Part shown: piece by piece, positions 12,801 through 27,955 of the stretch | How the letters are laid out: every line of letters starts with the position of its first letter | Numbering within the stretch: the stretch's first letter is position 1 | Source of the DNA: Oscheius dolichura | Lineage: Eukaryota > Nematoda > Chromadorea > Rhabditida > Rhabditidae | DNA: 64,000 nucleotides | Direction of reading: 5' to 3' | Assembly (NCBI GenBank): GCA_932521035.1 | Contig: OW051497.1 | Location: 4,464,001-4,528,000, forward strand | Translations under genes and position numbers: made by a program | Notes under the pieces: model-generated | Told to the model about the DNA's origin: nothing | Seen by the model: the letters and a program-made list of their open reading frames with translations, nothing else | Databases searched by the model: none

Positions 12801-14947
12801 TCAACTCAACTTGTGACACATGTGAGCCTCACTAACATATAAACGGTTCCTCTTACAGTCTGCCCCCGCCCCTACCTCGATGTGTTGGATACTCTCCTCG
12901 CAAGGGACGACTTCGTATCTCCTAACTCTATTGTTCTGATCATCACGCGCTCTACTCCAGAGGACGCTTCCCAACAAGACAGACTCACACAGATTCTTCA
13001 AGAAACAAGAGCACAGGTAAATGTTACCTTTAACAGGATTGAAACGTTTTAAGGTGAACTTCCTCATTCCGGCAATCGACTCACCTTGCGGAGAGGGATG
13101 GGATACGCCTGGAGTACGGTCTATGTACAGGACTGTCCAGTACAGCGACGGAAATCTGTTCGTGGTATGTAATGTACAAAATAGAAAACTAAATGAATAT
13201 GCAGATGTCTCAAGGAGACGTATGTGATAACTTCATCGCGAAGTACGTTCCTTCGCTGTACAGGAGCGCTGGTTTGGAATCTGCCCAGCTGCAGACTTGC
13301 GGCAACAGCGACGTCCTCTTCCAGGTTTTCTCTTGGAATAAGTATGATAAGTAGCAAATTAGGTGGAACACGAGATGTACGAGTTCACAATCGACTACTA
13401 CATGCCGCAGACCAACCCGCCGTTCACGGTCTCACTGACAGATCCTGCCGGGGATATGATTGCGCTTCCTCCAAGCATTATTACCAGTGACAGTAACTAT
13501 CTGGGAGTTGTGCAGGTATTCGACATCTGAGGCTGTTTTATAGATAAATTGCAGGTAAACGACACCGGAGCCACTAGAGCTGGAACATATCAACTCAGCA
13601 TCCGAGGGGGCTCAGGTGGATCAAACTATTGCTTCTTGAACATCAGAGGCAGATCGTCAATCGAGGTGAGCTGAACTGTCTCCAACCACTTACACGTTTT
13701 CAGATCTACCCCGGATTTGTACAGACTTTGGACGGATACAATGGTGCTATCACCGATTCTGCCCACTACGCCCCTCTTCTCAGTAGCGAACAATTTAATA
13801 CAACCCAAATTGAAATTTAAGCCCAAATGAATACGATCGTTGTTCATGGAGACGGATTGGATGCTGCCGGAGGTGTCCTCCTCTATGCCCAGTTCATCGA
13901 CATCAATGGAGTTGGCCTAGTTCACACTACCTACCTGAAACGTCGTGATTCCCAGTGTGGATACGAGTGGTATGGCAACAAACCGATTGACTGGCAATAC
14001 CCTGTTAGTTAGCCGAGAGATATATTCTATACCTCCTATTTAGACTCTCCTGGTTGTAATTTACGGACGCGATGGGCGTGGAGCCAACTTCCACAGGAAC
14101 TACATCGTCACAGGAGTGGCCAGTCGTACGGATCCGCCACGTAAGATACCATTTTGTTGTTGTACCCTCTATGTTGCAGCACCCCCTATTCGATGCAAAC
14201 TCGATGAAGTCAAACAGGACATCCTCTTTATGATAGATTCGTCTCTGAAGCAAAATGACACCATCTTTAAAACTCTGAAGGCGTTCGCTAGTAATACTTT
14301 GGTCTCCTACAGGTTTTCCCCCAATTTCACCCAAGCTGGGGCTTTGACTGTCTCGGACAAGGCTTATGGAGGCTTCTCATTCTTGGCAGCTACCAGTTGG
14401 AGCTTGTTTAACACGTATATCAACAATTTGACGTATTCTGCCCAAGTCGGACAAAACACTGCTAGGTGATACCCCTTGGTTGTATAGAAGGAACCAAAAT
14501 TTCAGTGGCTTCCAATACATAATGGACAACTTTTCCGGACAAAATCAAGGATATCGAACAGATTCCTCGGTCCGGCATTCTATTATCTATCTCACCAATA
14601 CTGAGTAAGATTCAGCGTTCTGTGCAAGAAAACAATTCATTTTAGTCCTACCGATGCTGATCCAGGACAACTGCCTTATGTTATCCGACGGGCTGGAGAG
14701 TTCGGCGTCGCTGTGATCGTTTATCAAACGGTGCGTTACGCTTTGGATAGTAGCATAACACAATTCAGAACGTCACTGACAACATGAATGCTATCGCTTC
14801 GGCCTCCAGCTGCATCTATCAAGCCCGCACCTTGGAGGACTTAAGTCACTACGGTACCAACTTTGTCCAGCAAATGTCCTGCCTGTAAGTTCTTCCCTAA
14901 TCGACCTCAATATTTATTTCAGCCGACAGTCTCCCTGTGGAATGTGA
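6869..14947 (+). CDS. Large secreted EGF / C-type lectin / VWA protein, F40F4.6 (IRG-7)-like
   Basis: The start at 6869 opens a clear signal peptide (MRVLAVLLLLGSLALSCIYA) split by a short intron. Many exons follow, with introns of mostly 35-50 nt. Order of parts: a dibasic stretch (KRVKRS), an EGF-like end (CEPGWTGQYCEH), a beta-rich module repeated several times, a Thr-rich linker (near 8095-8135) before EGF modules (8135-8305), more EGF modules (9850-10060), a VWA-like module (10110-10920), a C-type lectin domain (about 11150-11620, WIGLIR, WTWDVPDG, WCTDG, FVCQ), EGF modules (12255-12425), and two further VWA-like modules. The last starts DILFMIDSS, a partial MIDAS. It ends CGM-stop at 14945-14947. 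This architecture is known from nematode extracellular proteins such as C. elegans F40F4.6/irg-7, which is linked to pathogen response and lifespan. The role here is inferred from architecture only. Confidence 0.85.
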
Positions 14948-14960
14948 ACACAGCTCTACG

Positions 14961-14966
14961 AATAAA
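14961..14966 (+). promoter_or_regulatory. Poly(A) signal of IRG-7-like gene
   Basis: AATAAA lies 13 nt after the stop codon of the large secreted protein. Confidence 0.7.
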
Positions 14967-15030
14967 TATTATGAATTAACTACGCGTTTTCAAAAGTGTC
15001 AAGCAAGTGAAATACTACAGGTTGTCCCAT

Positions 15031-15691
15031 TCATCGTAGGCAGTTGACGCCTCGTAGTGTTCTTCTTGAGAAGGCTTCTTCTTCAGAGCTAGTTGATTCT
15101 ACAAATGCGGCCATTTCCTTCCACCGAGTAAAACACACCTGCTCCCGTTCAAATTGCCAGCTTTCGTAGTCTTTAAGAGTGACCTGGACAAAAGAAGTCA
15201 CGTAATGTTGCTCCTCCGTGCGTTGGTATTTTTGAAGAAGATCCAGTGCTAGATCCTTGAGCTCGGAAAGGTTTAGGGCCTCGCATTCACCAACCAGTCT
15301 GAATTTCATTCTTACGCTTGTTCTACAAGATCTTACTTGGCGAGGTCGTCTGGCTTGCTAGGAAGGGCCAAAGAAGGGACGAACTTCTCTTTCTTCAGCC
15401 GAAGGTATGCCAAAATATGGCGAAATGTTTTGGCATCTCGATCAAGGTAGTAATTGCCTCCCTAATAGCTCTCTGGGCACCTAGTTCCTCTTACTTACCT
15501 TATCGGTAGCTATGGGCTTTACTGTTCCGGGACGGAACCACTCCGCCAGTTTTGACCGGGGATCGGCCAAGAGATCCGTTCTTCTCACCTGTGCTGCCAT
15601 TTTTGTCATATTAAAGAGAACGTACAGTGTATTTTTTTCCACCGACGTTAATGTTAAGAATATCGTCTGTATGCTTGGTGGCTCGCGACAT
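15031..15691 (-). CDS. KCTD-family BTB/T1-domain protein
   Basis: Four exons on the minus strand give about 180 residues. The N-terminus reads DDILNINVGGKKYTV, then RRTDLLADPRSKLAEWF, then NYYLDRDAKTFRHILAYLRL. This is the classic T1/BTB fold of KCTD proteins (NVGG, DxxS.L, DRDxxxFxxIL.(Y/F)LR). The three introns are each about 37 nt and restore frame exactly. After T1 there is a short C-terminal region (YQRTEEQHYVTSFVQVTLKD) with no recognised domain. KCTD proteins form pentamers or tetramers and often act as adaptors for Cullin-3 or as partners of GABA-B receptors; which applies here cannot be told. An upstream ATG at 15714 is out of frame, so 15691 is chosen; it follows a TTTTAG that could be a trans-splice acceptor. 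The gene is convergent with the IRG-7-like gene, with 83 bp between stops. Confidence 0.85.
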
Positions 15692-18150
15692 CTAAAAGTA
15701 TTTTCTCGGGCCATGAAACGTAAATAAAAGAAAGGAATAGTATAATATAAAAGGGAAGGTGGTCAATATGGCGCACCTGGCCCTGGAACATCGAAGCATT
15801 TCCGGTGAGAGGGCAGGGCAGCCTTTTATTACGAATCTACTTCACACCCACCCTTTATGGAAACATCCACAAAGCTCAACGGTGTTCATAACATAACTGG
15901 TAAAGGAGAGAACTACTAGACCGCCGCCGCCGGGGCAAGCTGCCTATTTATGCTATACTCTGTTGGTCCTTCTCCACTAGGTAGCAATTTTCCAACCATT
16001 ATGTGTTTCAGATAGGGATAAATGCTTCCTCTCGGTGCTCGGCACCTTTTTAAGCATCAATCTTGAGGGGTGATCAGCAACTTTTTTTGTCGTGTCGGTA
16101 AGCATTCTCAGGATGTTTCCAAGTGTAAACTACTCGAACAAGATGAAGCAGCTGTTTTCCAGAGTAACAAGTATACATACCAAAAAAACCTTGGCGTACT
16201 TTACAAAGCATCCCAGAATGTTGAGAAACATTCGAATAAGCTGAAATATAATTGTGATGAAAATATTCAGTGTCTCAATGTTGCGGCCGCCCTTTCCGAC
16301 AGTCCGATTGTCACCCTTCTTCATACAATATTATGTCGAATGCGGCGCAGTGTGTTAGCTGTGGTCGCAAGTGTTGACACATGTAGTTTAGTGAGATGTT
16401 CCAGCAGTTTGCGTTTGACTCGCTGAATCGGTACTCTACGCGAGAACTGGCGTAAAGAACTAGTGGAACTCGAGAGTCTCAAACTTTTCTGTTTTCCTCG
16501 AAGCGTCCTGCTACTGTTTATTGACAGTCGAGAGAACGGTTTGGGTGCGGAAAAGCCCGCCTGACACGTGCCACGCCGTCGGCGGTTCCTAATCGCCGAC
16601 AAAACATTTGCCGCAGCCACTGACGATAGCTCTACCGCGGCTAGGTATGCGTCTCCCTGTCTACTTTATGTTACTACAACAGTTCCCCAATATTTCCTGG
16701 TTACGTCGGAAGGACAATCCCAGCGGCATTACAACGACTCGCAAACACAGCGATTCGTGGAATCGTCGGCCTACTAGCACCGACTGCGCGAGGCTCACGA
16801 TGAGATACTTAGGCGCTGGAGACTCGAGAGACGGGGGCTCAAGTCTCGGCAAACAGAAACACACAAGAAGACCGATGGCTGCCGACACTTTTGAACCGTT
16901 AGCATTCCATAGGAAAAAGTCTGTAGGGCCATATTGGTCCCCGTTCATCAAACCCCTAGTCCGCCAATTACATTGAAAAACTGTGACTCGAGGTGGTGTG
17001 ATGAATTTCGCCCCCTTCCCAGAATCAGGTTATGTATAGACTAAAAATGTCATTTGTTTTGTCAAGGTGGGAAATACATGGGGGGAAGGTGAGTCATCGG
17101 TTTCCGGGAACGGTGCGCGATGATGTGAATCACCAAGAAGTGTGTTGGCTGCGATTCACGAGAAATGTCTTGTTTCCTGAAAAAAAGAATGGCAAGGACA
17201 AAAGAGATGATGAATGGGGGAAACTCTGAGAAAGATGAGAATAGCTGTACAGATACTGAGAATGGGCCACATCATCTCCTCCTCTCCGCCGCATTACAAA
17301 TAGTCCGTCGAGCTATTGTTTTTATAGAAACGGGGATACCTAATGAAATGCTCAGTTCACTTGTCAGATATATTCAATCCTCCCCAAAGGAAAGCCACTG
17401 AAGCCAGTAATATCCGAACCCTCCGATCATTTCCTAATGGAACCAAAGTGAACGTAAACTTTTCATCTCTCCTTTTGTTCTCCTCGTGTGCTCTTTTGAA
17501 ACAAGATCGGAGTAAAAACGTTGAAAATAGGATTCACGATGACTCCCGTTGCGTACGCTAATGTTTACCTTAAAGGACAGTGACGAAAGACTGGCTGGAA
17601 GGCAGACGATCTTTGAGAACCACGGGCAAGTAGCTATCAAGGAGTACAAGAGCAGGGCAAGCGAACAGAAGATTAGAATTTATTTCTTTAATAAGCAGAT
17701 ATTATAAAAAAAAATTAATCTTGCTACGACTACAAAGGGAACTTCTACCTACTTCCCCTATTAGGTTGCGCATGGCGCTTTTATTGTTCCCGACGTGCCA
17801 TCGGTCACAGCCATCTGTAATACCCACAGAGGACCTTTTGATATCTAGTCAATATCTAGTCCACTTCTTCACCATCACCCCACTTACTTCAATCATTAGG
17901 ATCAACATTCGAAATGTGCATCGTTCGGGCCGCGAAACAGAGACACCTATATTTAAAAAGTCCGCGTATATGATATCAAAATGTGTTTTCGTTTTGTCGC
18001 GGCTGCCAGTGCGTGCGGTCTAGTGCAGGGGCGAAAATTACCTATAGCTTCTCTGGTGGCATGCAACTTCAGTAGAATTTATTAGGTCACTCATCTGGAG
18101 AGCTCATATTCCAGGAAGAACTGTACTATTTTGGAAATGGGCGTATTTTC
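15692..18150. other. Long intergenic stretch upstream of actin, no confident gene
   Basis: About 2.4 kb without a recognisable gene. Open frames occur on both strands at 16070-16980, where GC rises. One possible two-exon plus-strand model joins 16568-16646 to an exon at 16688 through a 41-nt GTATGC...CAACAG intron, giving a short basic peptide containing IPAALQRLANTAIRGIVGLL. An overlapping minus-strand frame (16321-16620) is equally open, so neither is accepted. An A-rich run lies near 17710. The right end probably contains distal actin regulatory sequence. Confidence 0.4.
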
Positions 18151-18154
18151 TCAA

Positions 18155-18209
18155 CCAATGGCAAGGGTGCGTTGCGAGCGCGGAGCGCCCTTGCGGTATA
18201 AAAGCAAGG
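18155..18209 (+). promoter_or_regulatory. Actin core promoter: CCAAT box, TATA box, flanking inverted repeat
   Basis: A CCAAT box lies at 18155-18159 and a TATAAAA box at 18197-18203, about 50 bp before the actin start codon, followed by a GC-rich GGGGCGGGC. The TATA box is bracketed by CCTTGC (18189-18194) and GCAAGG (18204-18209), a perfect 6-bp inverted repeat. A third copy, GCAAGG, lies just after the CCAAT box (18161-18166). Confidence 0.75.
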
Positions 18210-18252
18210 GGCGGGCGCAGAAGGCACTAGTTCGCTAGGCCCAACAGACATC

Positions 18253-21197
<2,945 letters not shown>

Positions 21198-21419
21198 GTA
21201 CCCCAGCTACTTCTCTTTCTATGTACTATATCTGTGTCTTGACTTGCTTCTCAACCGGGCTGGGACCGTCTGTTGATACTATCCTCGGTAGTAGTCCCCT
21301 TTTAATATCACAGTTCGCGTCCACGTTTAGTTAGAGGCAGGTCATAGGCGCTGGTTCTCTCTCGTTGCGTCATAACTTTTCTCAAACAAGCTCACGAGAT
21401 TTGCAATACGTTGAAAAAT

Positions 21420-21425
21420 AATAAA
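21420..21425 (+). promoter_or_regulatory. Poly(A) signal of actin
   Basis: AATAAA lies 223 nt after the actin stop, defining a 3' UTR of about 240 nt that ends close to the stop of the convergent minus-strand gene. Confidence 0.65.
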
Positions 21426-21436
21426 GTTTAAATTCT

Positions 21437-22104
21437 TTACTGCTGCTGTTGATGTTTACGGGCCTCCTTATCCGTAAAATGCTCCTTGAAATTCAACCGG
21501 TTATATGATGCTGGTCGTCTGCCAAATAGGGCAATTATGCGCCCTTCAATACGAAACAAAATACTCCGTGAACAATAAGACGGACGATAAAATCTTTGCC
21601 ATCTGCTAAGGCTCTCTAACGCATCAATGACATTGTGAGTGGGTGGATAAACACAGACCGCCGACGATTGTTCTCAGAAGTGCCCATGGAGAGTGTAGGT
21701 CCGACCAGAAACAGCTTGTTACTGTTGTGACGGTGTAAAGATCCTGTGAAGTGGCTAGGTGGTGTAAAATATTCAGGTTGGAGACAAACAGTCATTGTTT
21801 CTGAAGAGGGCTCGCAATACAGGAACTTCCTCAACGTTCCAGACATTTCAGCCATGCAAATATCCATTGTCCACCAACGGGTATCCGAATTACTGGATCG
21901 GCAAGTCATGAAACATTAATAAGCAATTGGATAGCCGTTCACCTTCAACCTTATTTCTGTACCCCGGGGAATAAATGAACCGACAGCATGATTTCCACTA
22001 AAAATTAGCCCATTCAAATGTTTCAACTTCGGGAAAAATGTTTTAATAATGTCGACACCAATAAAGATTTTTCTGAGCGAAACTGAGATTTTCTTTCTCT
22101 CCAT
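21437..22104 (-). CDS. Unidentified protein, three-exon model
   Basis: A minus-strand frame starts MERKKISVSLRKIFIGVD at 22104. It joins through a 57-nt intron (GTTGAAGG...GATCCAG) to SDTRWWTMDICMAEMSGTLR, and through a second intron of about 53 nt to WQRFYRPSYCSRSILF. It ends KEARKHQQQQ-stop at 21437. Both junctions keep frame, and the last exon is basic with a Gln run. I do not recognise the family; no signal peptide or membrane segment is evident. It is convergent with actin, its stop lying only 12 nt past the actin AATAAA. The model may be partly wrong, because the second exon stays open past the proposed donor and the introns are longer than usual here. Confidence 0.4.
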
Positions 22105-22386
22105 AGATGAACTGTCACCCTAATTAAGGAAATGACTGACCTTTCCTGGATAACACCAAGCGGTAATCTAACGTATTACTCGAACCCACAAAAGCAACCA
22201 GTAATTACTAGCACGGTTAAAAGTTTTGGATTACTGTACGCGTTCCTAGTACGCAGTGAAAACCATGCCTCTACGATAACTATAACTCGTTTGAATTTTG
22301 TTTATTTTGTTTTCTCAATCTTCTTTTAATGTGAACTGTTCTATTTTAAGCCAATATATGATGTTTAAATAGCGTTTTTAGGGGTA

Positions 22387-25300
22387 ATGACAGAGATTAA
22401 ACTCTTTTCTGAGACGAAGTGCTGTAATTTTTTAGGAAAAATACCACAAGATGAGCAAGTGAGTGAAATAAAGCTGTTAACTAATTAGTGGTCAGATATA
22501 TTGCATAGGTGGAACGAGGACGGATATTTTCCTAGGAACAGATCAGGGTAGATTGGTTCTTTTTCGGCTGGTGGAAGGAAAATACAGAATCGTCGAGTCG
22601 CGACAATTCCCTTCTGTAAGTATTTACTTGAATTAATTTATGAGTACCCCATTGCAGAAAAAGGCAATAACGTCTATTGAACTGGTTACAGCTTTAAACC
22701 AGCTTTTTATTATTTGCGGATTTGAGTTCTACACCGTAACACTCGAAGATTTCAAGGTATTCATGGCCTTTTCTGTTCCACCAATCATTCAGATAGTACC
22801 GGCATATTCGGAAGTTATGCGATTTGCTATAAACGTTAATCCATCGACGGATAGCGCGTTTGTCATTCCCACGGTATTTGCCCTGAGTCGAAAAGGGATG
22901 ATTGTGGTGGAAGTGAGCGATCGCGGTGTGAAGAAGAAGATATTCTTCGACACGGCAATGGGAGTCCGCAACTTGTCCTATTCTCGGTATTCTTTCACTA
23001 CTTCATTAGTTTGGAATTTATGTGTTTAGAAATACAATCTGCTACGCGTTGGAGCATCACTATCTTGCCGTAAATATCGTGAGTAAGCAAACGATTGGAC
23101 TATTTCAACACGATTGTCCAACTCCATCCATCGCTCCTGTCGGACCTGTAGGCAGTTGGAAGATTGCGGTTATCTAGAGATTTAGGATGAATTTGTGGTG
23201 CGTTCTTCAGCTGGTCTCTCGATATTCGTCAAAGGCGATGGTACATCCACCAGGCCGCCTTGTGTCCTGTCCACAGACAAAGGCCCTCTATTTTTCAAAG
23301 AGCCACACATTATAAACTGTAACAGAACCAACGTTGCTATTCAAGAGTAGGCTTTTATTTCGTCCTTTGCAACAATTTCAGTTGTTACACCCAGCACCTT
23401 GAAGAATTTCCTTTCGAGCAGATAAATGCTGTGAACTACATCGAAGGCCAGATATTCTTGGTGAACAAGAAGTCTGAACTTTATGCCATTGGAGAAACAC
23501 CAACAGAAGATACCGTAAGTGAGAGGAACCTCCGTTTTCAACAAACTCTGTTAGATTAACGCCCTTATTGAGAGACAGCAATATATTCAAGCAGCTAATT
23601 TGCTGGAGAAATCGCTGAGTGGAAAGAATGATGAGGAGGTTATACAGAAAATAGCAGAATGTAGCGAAAAGAGTGCAATAATGGAGATCAAAGCAGACAA
23701 TTTTGATGCGGCAGCTGAACATCTCATCAAATATAACATGAACGTCTCCGAGGTAGGGTATTTCGGTATTTTTTGAATAAATGTAGCATCTGTAGCTGCA
23801 TTATTCACAAATTCCACTGAGCACTCGTTTTTCAGATTCTCGAAAAGCTTCAGAAGCAAGAAGAGGAGATTGGAGAAAACCTGTACTCATTTGTTAAACA
23901 TTTTCTGATGAAAATTCGTTTAGATGGTAACTTTCACTCCCAGAAACAGGTTTCCACTTTTAACTTGACTTTACTCTTGGTTCTATTTTCTTCAGTTGAT
24001 TGATTATGAACTTATGCGGATGTGCTACCACCTAAAGTGTCCGTCAGATCTAGACGATATTGCCAACTTTCTTCCTGAACCATTGGGTGGGGCAGAAATT
24101 TTTGTGAAGCACAATGAAATTCGGAGAGCGGCTGAGTTGCTCTTTGATAACCATAAATACGAAGAAGCTATTCCACTGTTCATTCGGGTTGGTGTAGTCT
24201 ACGGTGCATCTCACCTTCGTCCGTTGATGTTTAAACTAAACAGGCAAGCTCCGTTTTCTTATATTTATTATCTTGTCAGATTGCCATACACCTCTGACTT
24301 GGTCCCCTTCTTCAGTCTTCTTGCTCCTTACTTTCCTGATGAAATAGCCGAGGTGCATTTTAATATTTCTCTTCTAGTTTAAAACGTGCAGCTTCTTTGT
24401 TCGAAGAAATGTTCCCTCAATGAGGCTCAATATATTCTCCGTGGCTTGTCGAATTGGGAAACATTTCTCGAACGGCAGCCATTGAATGAAGCTACTGCAA
24501 TAGAATTAGCCATATCCTACATTACTTCCGTTGAAAATGAAGGTAGTTAGCCATTTTTCTTCCAGGGACAAGGTTTGCAGATGTCAGTAAAAGGCGAAAG
24601 CTCCGTTGTTTACTTTTAAGTGTCGAAGAAGGTATCACAGATAAAATTAAGGTCTTTCTCAATTTTGAGAGGTTCAAAATCGAAGTGGCCATTTGTGACG
24701 CAAAGGTAACACAACCTTCTCTATTCTACTACAGTTGCCCGTTCAGATTGACCCCACCTCCGTTCTAGAGAAGCTTTTGGCAGCAGAAGACTTCGAAAGT
24801 TCGGAATTGCTTTCAGCAAAGTTCTCAAAAACACATCCGGAGGTGGCTTTACGTCTGTTGAAGGAGTACTTAAACGACAAGTAAGGGAATATAAAGAGAT
24901 TTATTCCCAGCTTCGTCTCTAGAAACCACGCTAGCGCAGCAGCAAGGATTGGTAGTCTGTTGGCTCATGTAGGCAGCAATTTCAACCCCGAGGAACTGCT
25001 TACGAAACTTCCTGACAGTATGAAAATCGCCGAGGTTAGCCAAGAGGGTGTGTTCTTCATAAAGAAACAATTTAGCTGTCGTCTTTCCTGAAATCTTCGG
25101 TAATCCACATAAATGAGGAGAAGTATGTAAAGCAATTACAACTAGCAGCTTCTGAAAAACGAGCTGAACATCCTCAATTAGAGAAGGAAAATAATAATGT
25201 ATTTGTACAGGTAGAGAGCATGTTTCAACCTTTCAAGATGGATTGTTTCAGTTAAATGACAACTCCCAGTGCTCTGTCTGCAATGGCCCACTCACTTATG

Positions 25301-25398
25301 GAGAACCTCTCGTGATACTGCCCACTCGTTTTATTGTGCACAACAAATGTTACCGAAATCCCAACTTGTGCCCTGTAACTAACGTCTTGTTTCACTAA
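22387..25398 (+). CDS. Vps39/Vps3 (TGFBRAP1)-family endolysosomal tethering subunit
   Basis: The start at 22387 (MTEIKLFSETKCC) leads through a short intron to a citron-homology-like N-terminus (TDIFLGTDQGRLVLFRLVEG). A long helical-repeat body follows, and a C-terminal zinc-binding-like segment, CSVCNGPLTYGE...ILPTRFIVHNKCY, close to the CxxC...VVHxxC end of VPS39 and TGFBRAP1. The middle has clathrin-repeat-like stretches (FDNHKYEEAIPLFIRVGVVY; VALRLLKEYLND) and the conserved EELLTKLPDSMKIAELSSFL. Such proteins tether membranes in the HOPS or CORVET complex and bind Rab7 or Rab5. I cannot separate the Vps39 and Vps3 branches by eye. Introns are about 40-60 nt. It lies 288 bp upstream of the TMEM87 gene in the same direction. 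Confidence 0.85.
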
Positions 25399-25480
25399 TA
25401 TCCCCCATACGAGTCTCCCATTCGATCAACGATACCCTACCGGTGCTATTATCTATGTGTAAATAATTCATGATCCATTT

Positions 25481-25486
25481 AATAAA
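25481..25486 (+). promoter_or_regulatory. Poly(A) signal of Vps39/Vps3-like gene
   Basis: AATAAA lies 83 nt after the stop codon and 201 nt before the next start codon. Confidence 0.65.
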
Positions 25487-25686
25487 AATTTGATTCCATC
25501 GGTTTGCCTTGGTTGCCTTAGAAACAAGATTGATTAATCAAAAAAGAAACAGAAAGCTGCTACCAAGGCGCGCTGTTTACTGCTGTCTATGTGGAATCGC
25601 GTTGGCTCAAACGTGTCATTTAACGCTTTTAACTTTAAACATTTACGCTTCTCCTGCCATTTCTGTCACAAATCAATAAATTCAGT

Positions 25687-27955
25687 ATGTTACAACCGTT
25701 ATTATGGTTGTTTACAACAGTCGTCCTGGTAAAACCTAATCTTCTCAATCCAGGAAAAAATATACAGACCGTAACCTTAGCCAATCAAGCCGTAAGTCAC
25801 ATTGATACATTTCTGTATTTCTATATTTCAGTTTAATTATTTCGGCTTTGCACAGTCCGCCTTGAATGGAACAGAAGTGCAAGTTCAGTTGGATTGTTCC
25901 GATTTAGAGGAGTACACAGTCAAAGTAGGTCACGTCAGAGAAATTTATATTCTTTGTAACAGGTTCAATTTGTTCTACGCTCGTCACCCTGTGACAAAGA
26001 ATTTTTCGATAGCAAAACCTCTGCACAACGATCAAATCTCCTGGTTAGTTATGAAAATTGTCTGCATTCTATGTCCATTTAGCAATTCTACTTCCAAAGT
26101 GAGAACAATTACCCGGCTGGATATGACTACGACAAGATGTTGTGGTACAGGTCGCAGGAAGAGACGTTTAACTGTGTAAGCTACCCCCATTGTCTTTTTC
26201 ATTATTGTTACTTGTTCAGAAAAGCCATATTTTCCATTTTCCCGACTTTCCCACAAAGGCTATGGAAGTTCACAACGTAACAGCTAAAGATCCGTTTGGC
26301 AGAAAGAAGAGAGACGCCCAGAAGTATCCTGGCCTCAACAAAGGCACTCAAGACGGAGGCACAAAGAATTCACTCACGTTTGCCTTGTTTTTCTTTTTGG
26401 ATTATTTTTCATTTTAGCTCGTGGCAACCAGCTCAAACCATTCCTCATGATGGTATTTATTTCCTTATTCTGCAGGTTAGATTGTGGTTTTCCCATGACA
26501 TCAACCTTTTCAGATTACTGTTACCAATAATCCAGGAGACAAGCCAAGAAACATGACGATATCCGTGGAATGGCGTCAGCCTCACGGTTACCTCAGTGCA
26601 ATTGACTATCCCTTGCTACGGTAGGCAAACAACTATCATTGTGTTTTATATTTCTCTTTAGATTTTACATTATGATGTGCATTTTTTATGGTATCATTGC
26701 TCTTGTTTGGATGTACTACTGCATAAAGTACTACAAAGACATTCTCCGTATCCAGTACTGGATTGGTAGGGAGACTCCTTTATTCTGTCTAGCTATCCCA
26801 TTTTAGGAGCGGTGATTATTATTGGAATGCTGGAGAAAGCCTTCTTCTTGTCCGAATATTCCACTATGAATAACAGCGGCTTGAGTACAGAAGGTATCAT
26901 TGAATTGGCCGAGCTGGTGTCGTGTGCGAAACGGACAATGGCACGAGTGCTGGTGATCATTGTATCTGTCGGATATGGAGTCGTCAAGCCTCGGTTAGGC
27001 AATGTTCTCAACCAGGTGGCCGGCGTCGGCCTGGTCTACTTTGTCTTCTGCGCTATTGAGTCTCTTTCCCGCGTCTCCAAGGTACAGACAATGCCGAATC
27101 TTATAACCTCTTGTTCTCCAGAATCAAATCGAAGCTCAGAAGCAGAAGCAATTCGCTGCCCTCCCGTTGGTTATCACTGACATGATCATCTTTTATTGGA
27201 TCTATTCTTCCCTCGGATCAACCATCACGACGTTGAGAATTAGACGAAACGAGGTAACAATAACCACATTAGCTGAACAACTCCTCATTTATAGGTGAAA
27301 CTGTCCGTCTACCGTCACTTCACCAATACTTTACTCTTCGCTGGTTTGGCCTCAATCTGCTTTATGATGTGGTCCATTATTTATCACGTCTTCCCAATAT
27401 GTCTGAAGGAATGGAAGGGATTGTCAGTTTTTGGCCTTATATTTACTGGAAATCGCATTTAGATGGATCGACACAGCATTTTGGCATGTGCTCTTCTGTA
27501 GTATTCTGGTCGTCATCATGTTCCTCTGGAGACCCTCTAATAATAACCAAATATATGCGTTTACACCACTATTAGACGATAGCGAAGACGAAAATGATCA
27601 AGGTTCGTTTTTGTTTCCGAGCTTTACTTTTTAAAAATGGTTTCCTCCTCTGTTTTATCCTTTAATAAGTATACTTGTTTCAGACGAAATCTTCAACTCT
27701 ACATCCCCTGCTTACGAGAATATCATTATGAGGGAGCATGGAACCGGTGCTGAAAACAGAAGACAGAGAGAAAAGGATAGGGAGGACAGGAAACTCCAGG
27801 TCTGTCCCATCTCTTTTAATGCATTTTCGTTTTCATTCTAGGAGGACCTTCGTTGGATTGAAGACCATATCCCTGCGTCGCTTACTGACCACCTTATCAT
27901 CGACGAAGAAGAAGAGCGAGAGGCTCGCGAACTGGAAGTGAGCAAGATGCTCTAA
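25687..27955 (+). CDS. TMEM87: TMEM87-family (GOST) seven-TM Golgi protein
   Basis: The start at 25687 gives a signal peptide ([18 protein letters not shown]). A luminal region with several N-glycosylation sites follows, then seven membrane segments from [20 protein letters not shown] through [20 protein letters not shown]. The tail is acidic ([13 protein letters not shown]) and ends [15 protein letters not shown]. Conserved marks of TMEM87 are present: [13 protein letters not shown] after TM2, [20 protein letters not shown], and the cytosolic [15 protein letters not shown]87 proteins are Golgi-resident GOLD-domain seven-helix proteins implicated in endosome-to-Golgi retrieval and, more debated, mechanosensing. 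About a dozen introns of mostly 30-45 nt interrupt the gene. It is the middle of three same-strand genes with trafficking or cytoskeletal roles. Confidence 0.92.

Noticed and set aside
16321-16620. 99-codon basic minus-strand frame
   Set aside because: Arg/Ser-rich by composition only; overlaps the plus-strand candidate, and no exon partners were found.
16568-16976. Possible two-exon plus-strand gene or the 122-codon frame at 16608
   Set aside because: Both strands and two frames are open in this GC-rich patch; no domain or second splice support was seen.
22180-22205. tRNA T-arm-like TTCGA motif on the minus strand
   Set aside because: Flanking bases do not form a T-stem, and no acceptor or anticodon arms were seen.
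22132-22329. 65-codon frame upstream of the Vps39/Vps3-like gene
   Set aside because: AT-rich, no splice continuity with the gene, ends in a hydrophobic run typical of chance frames.
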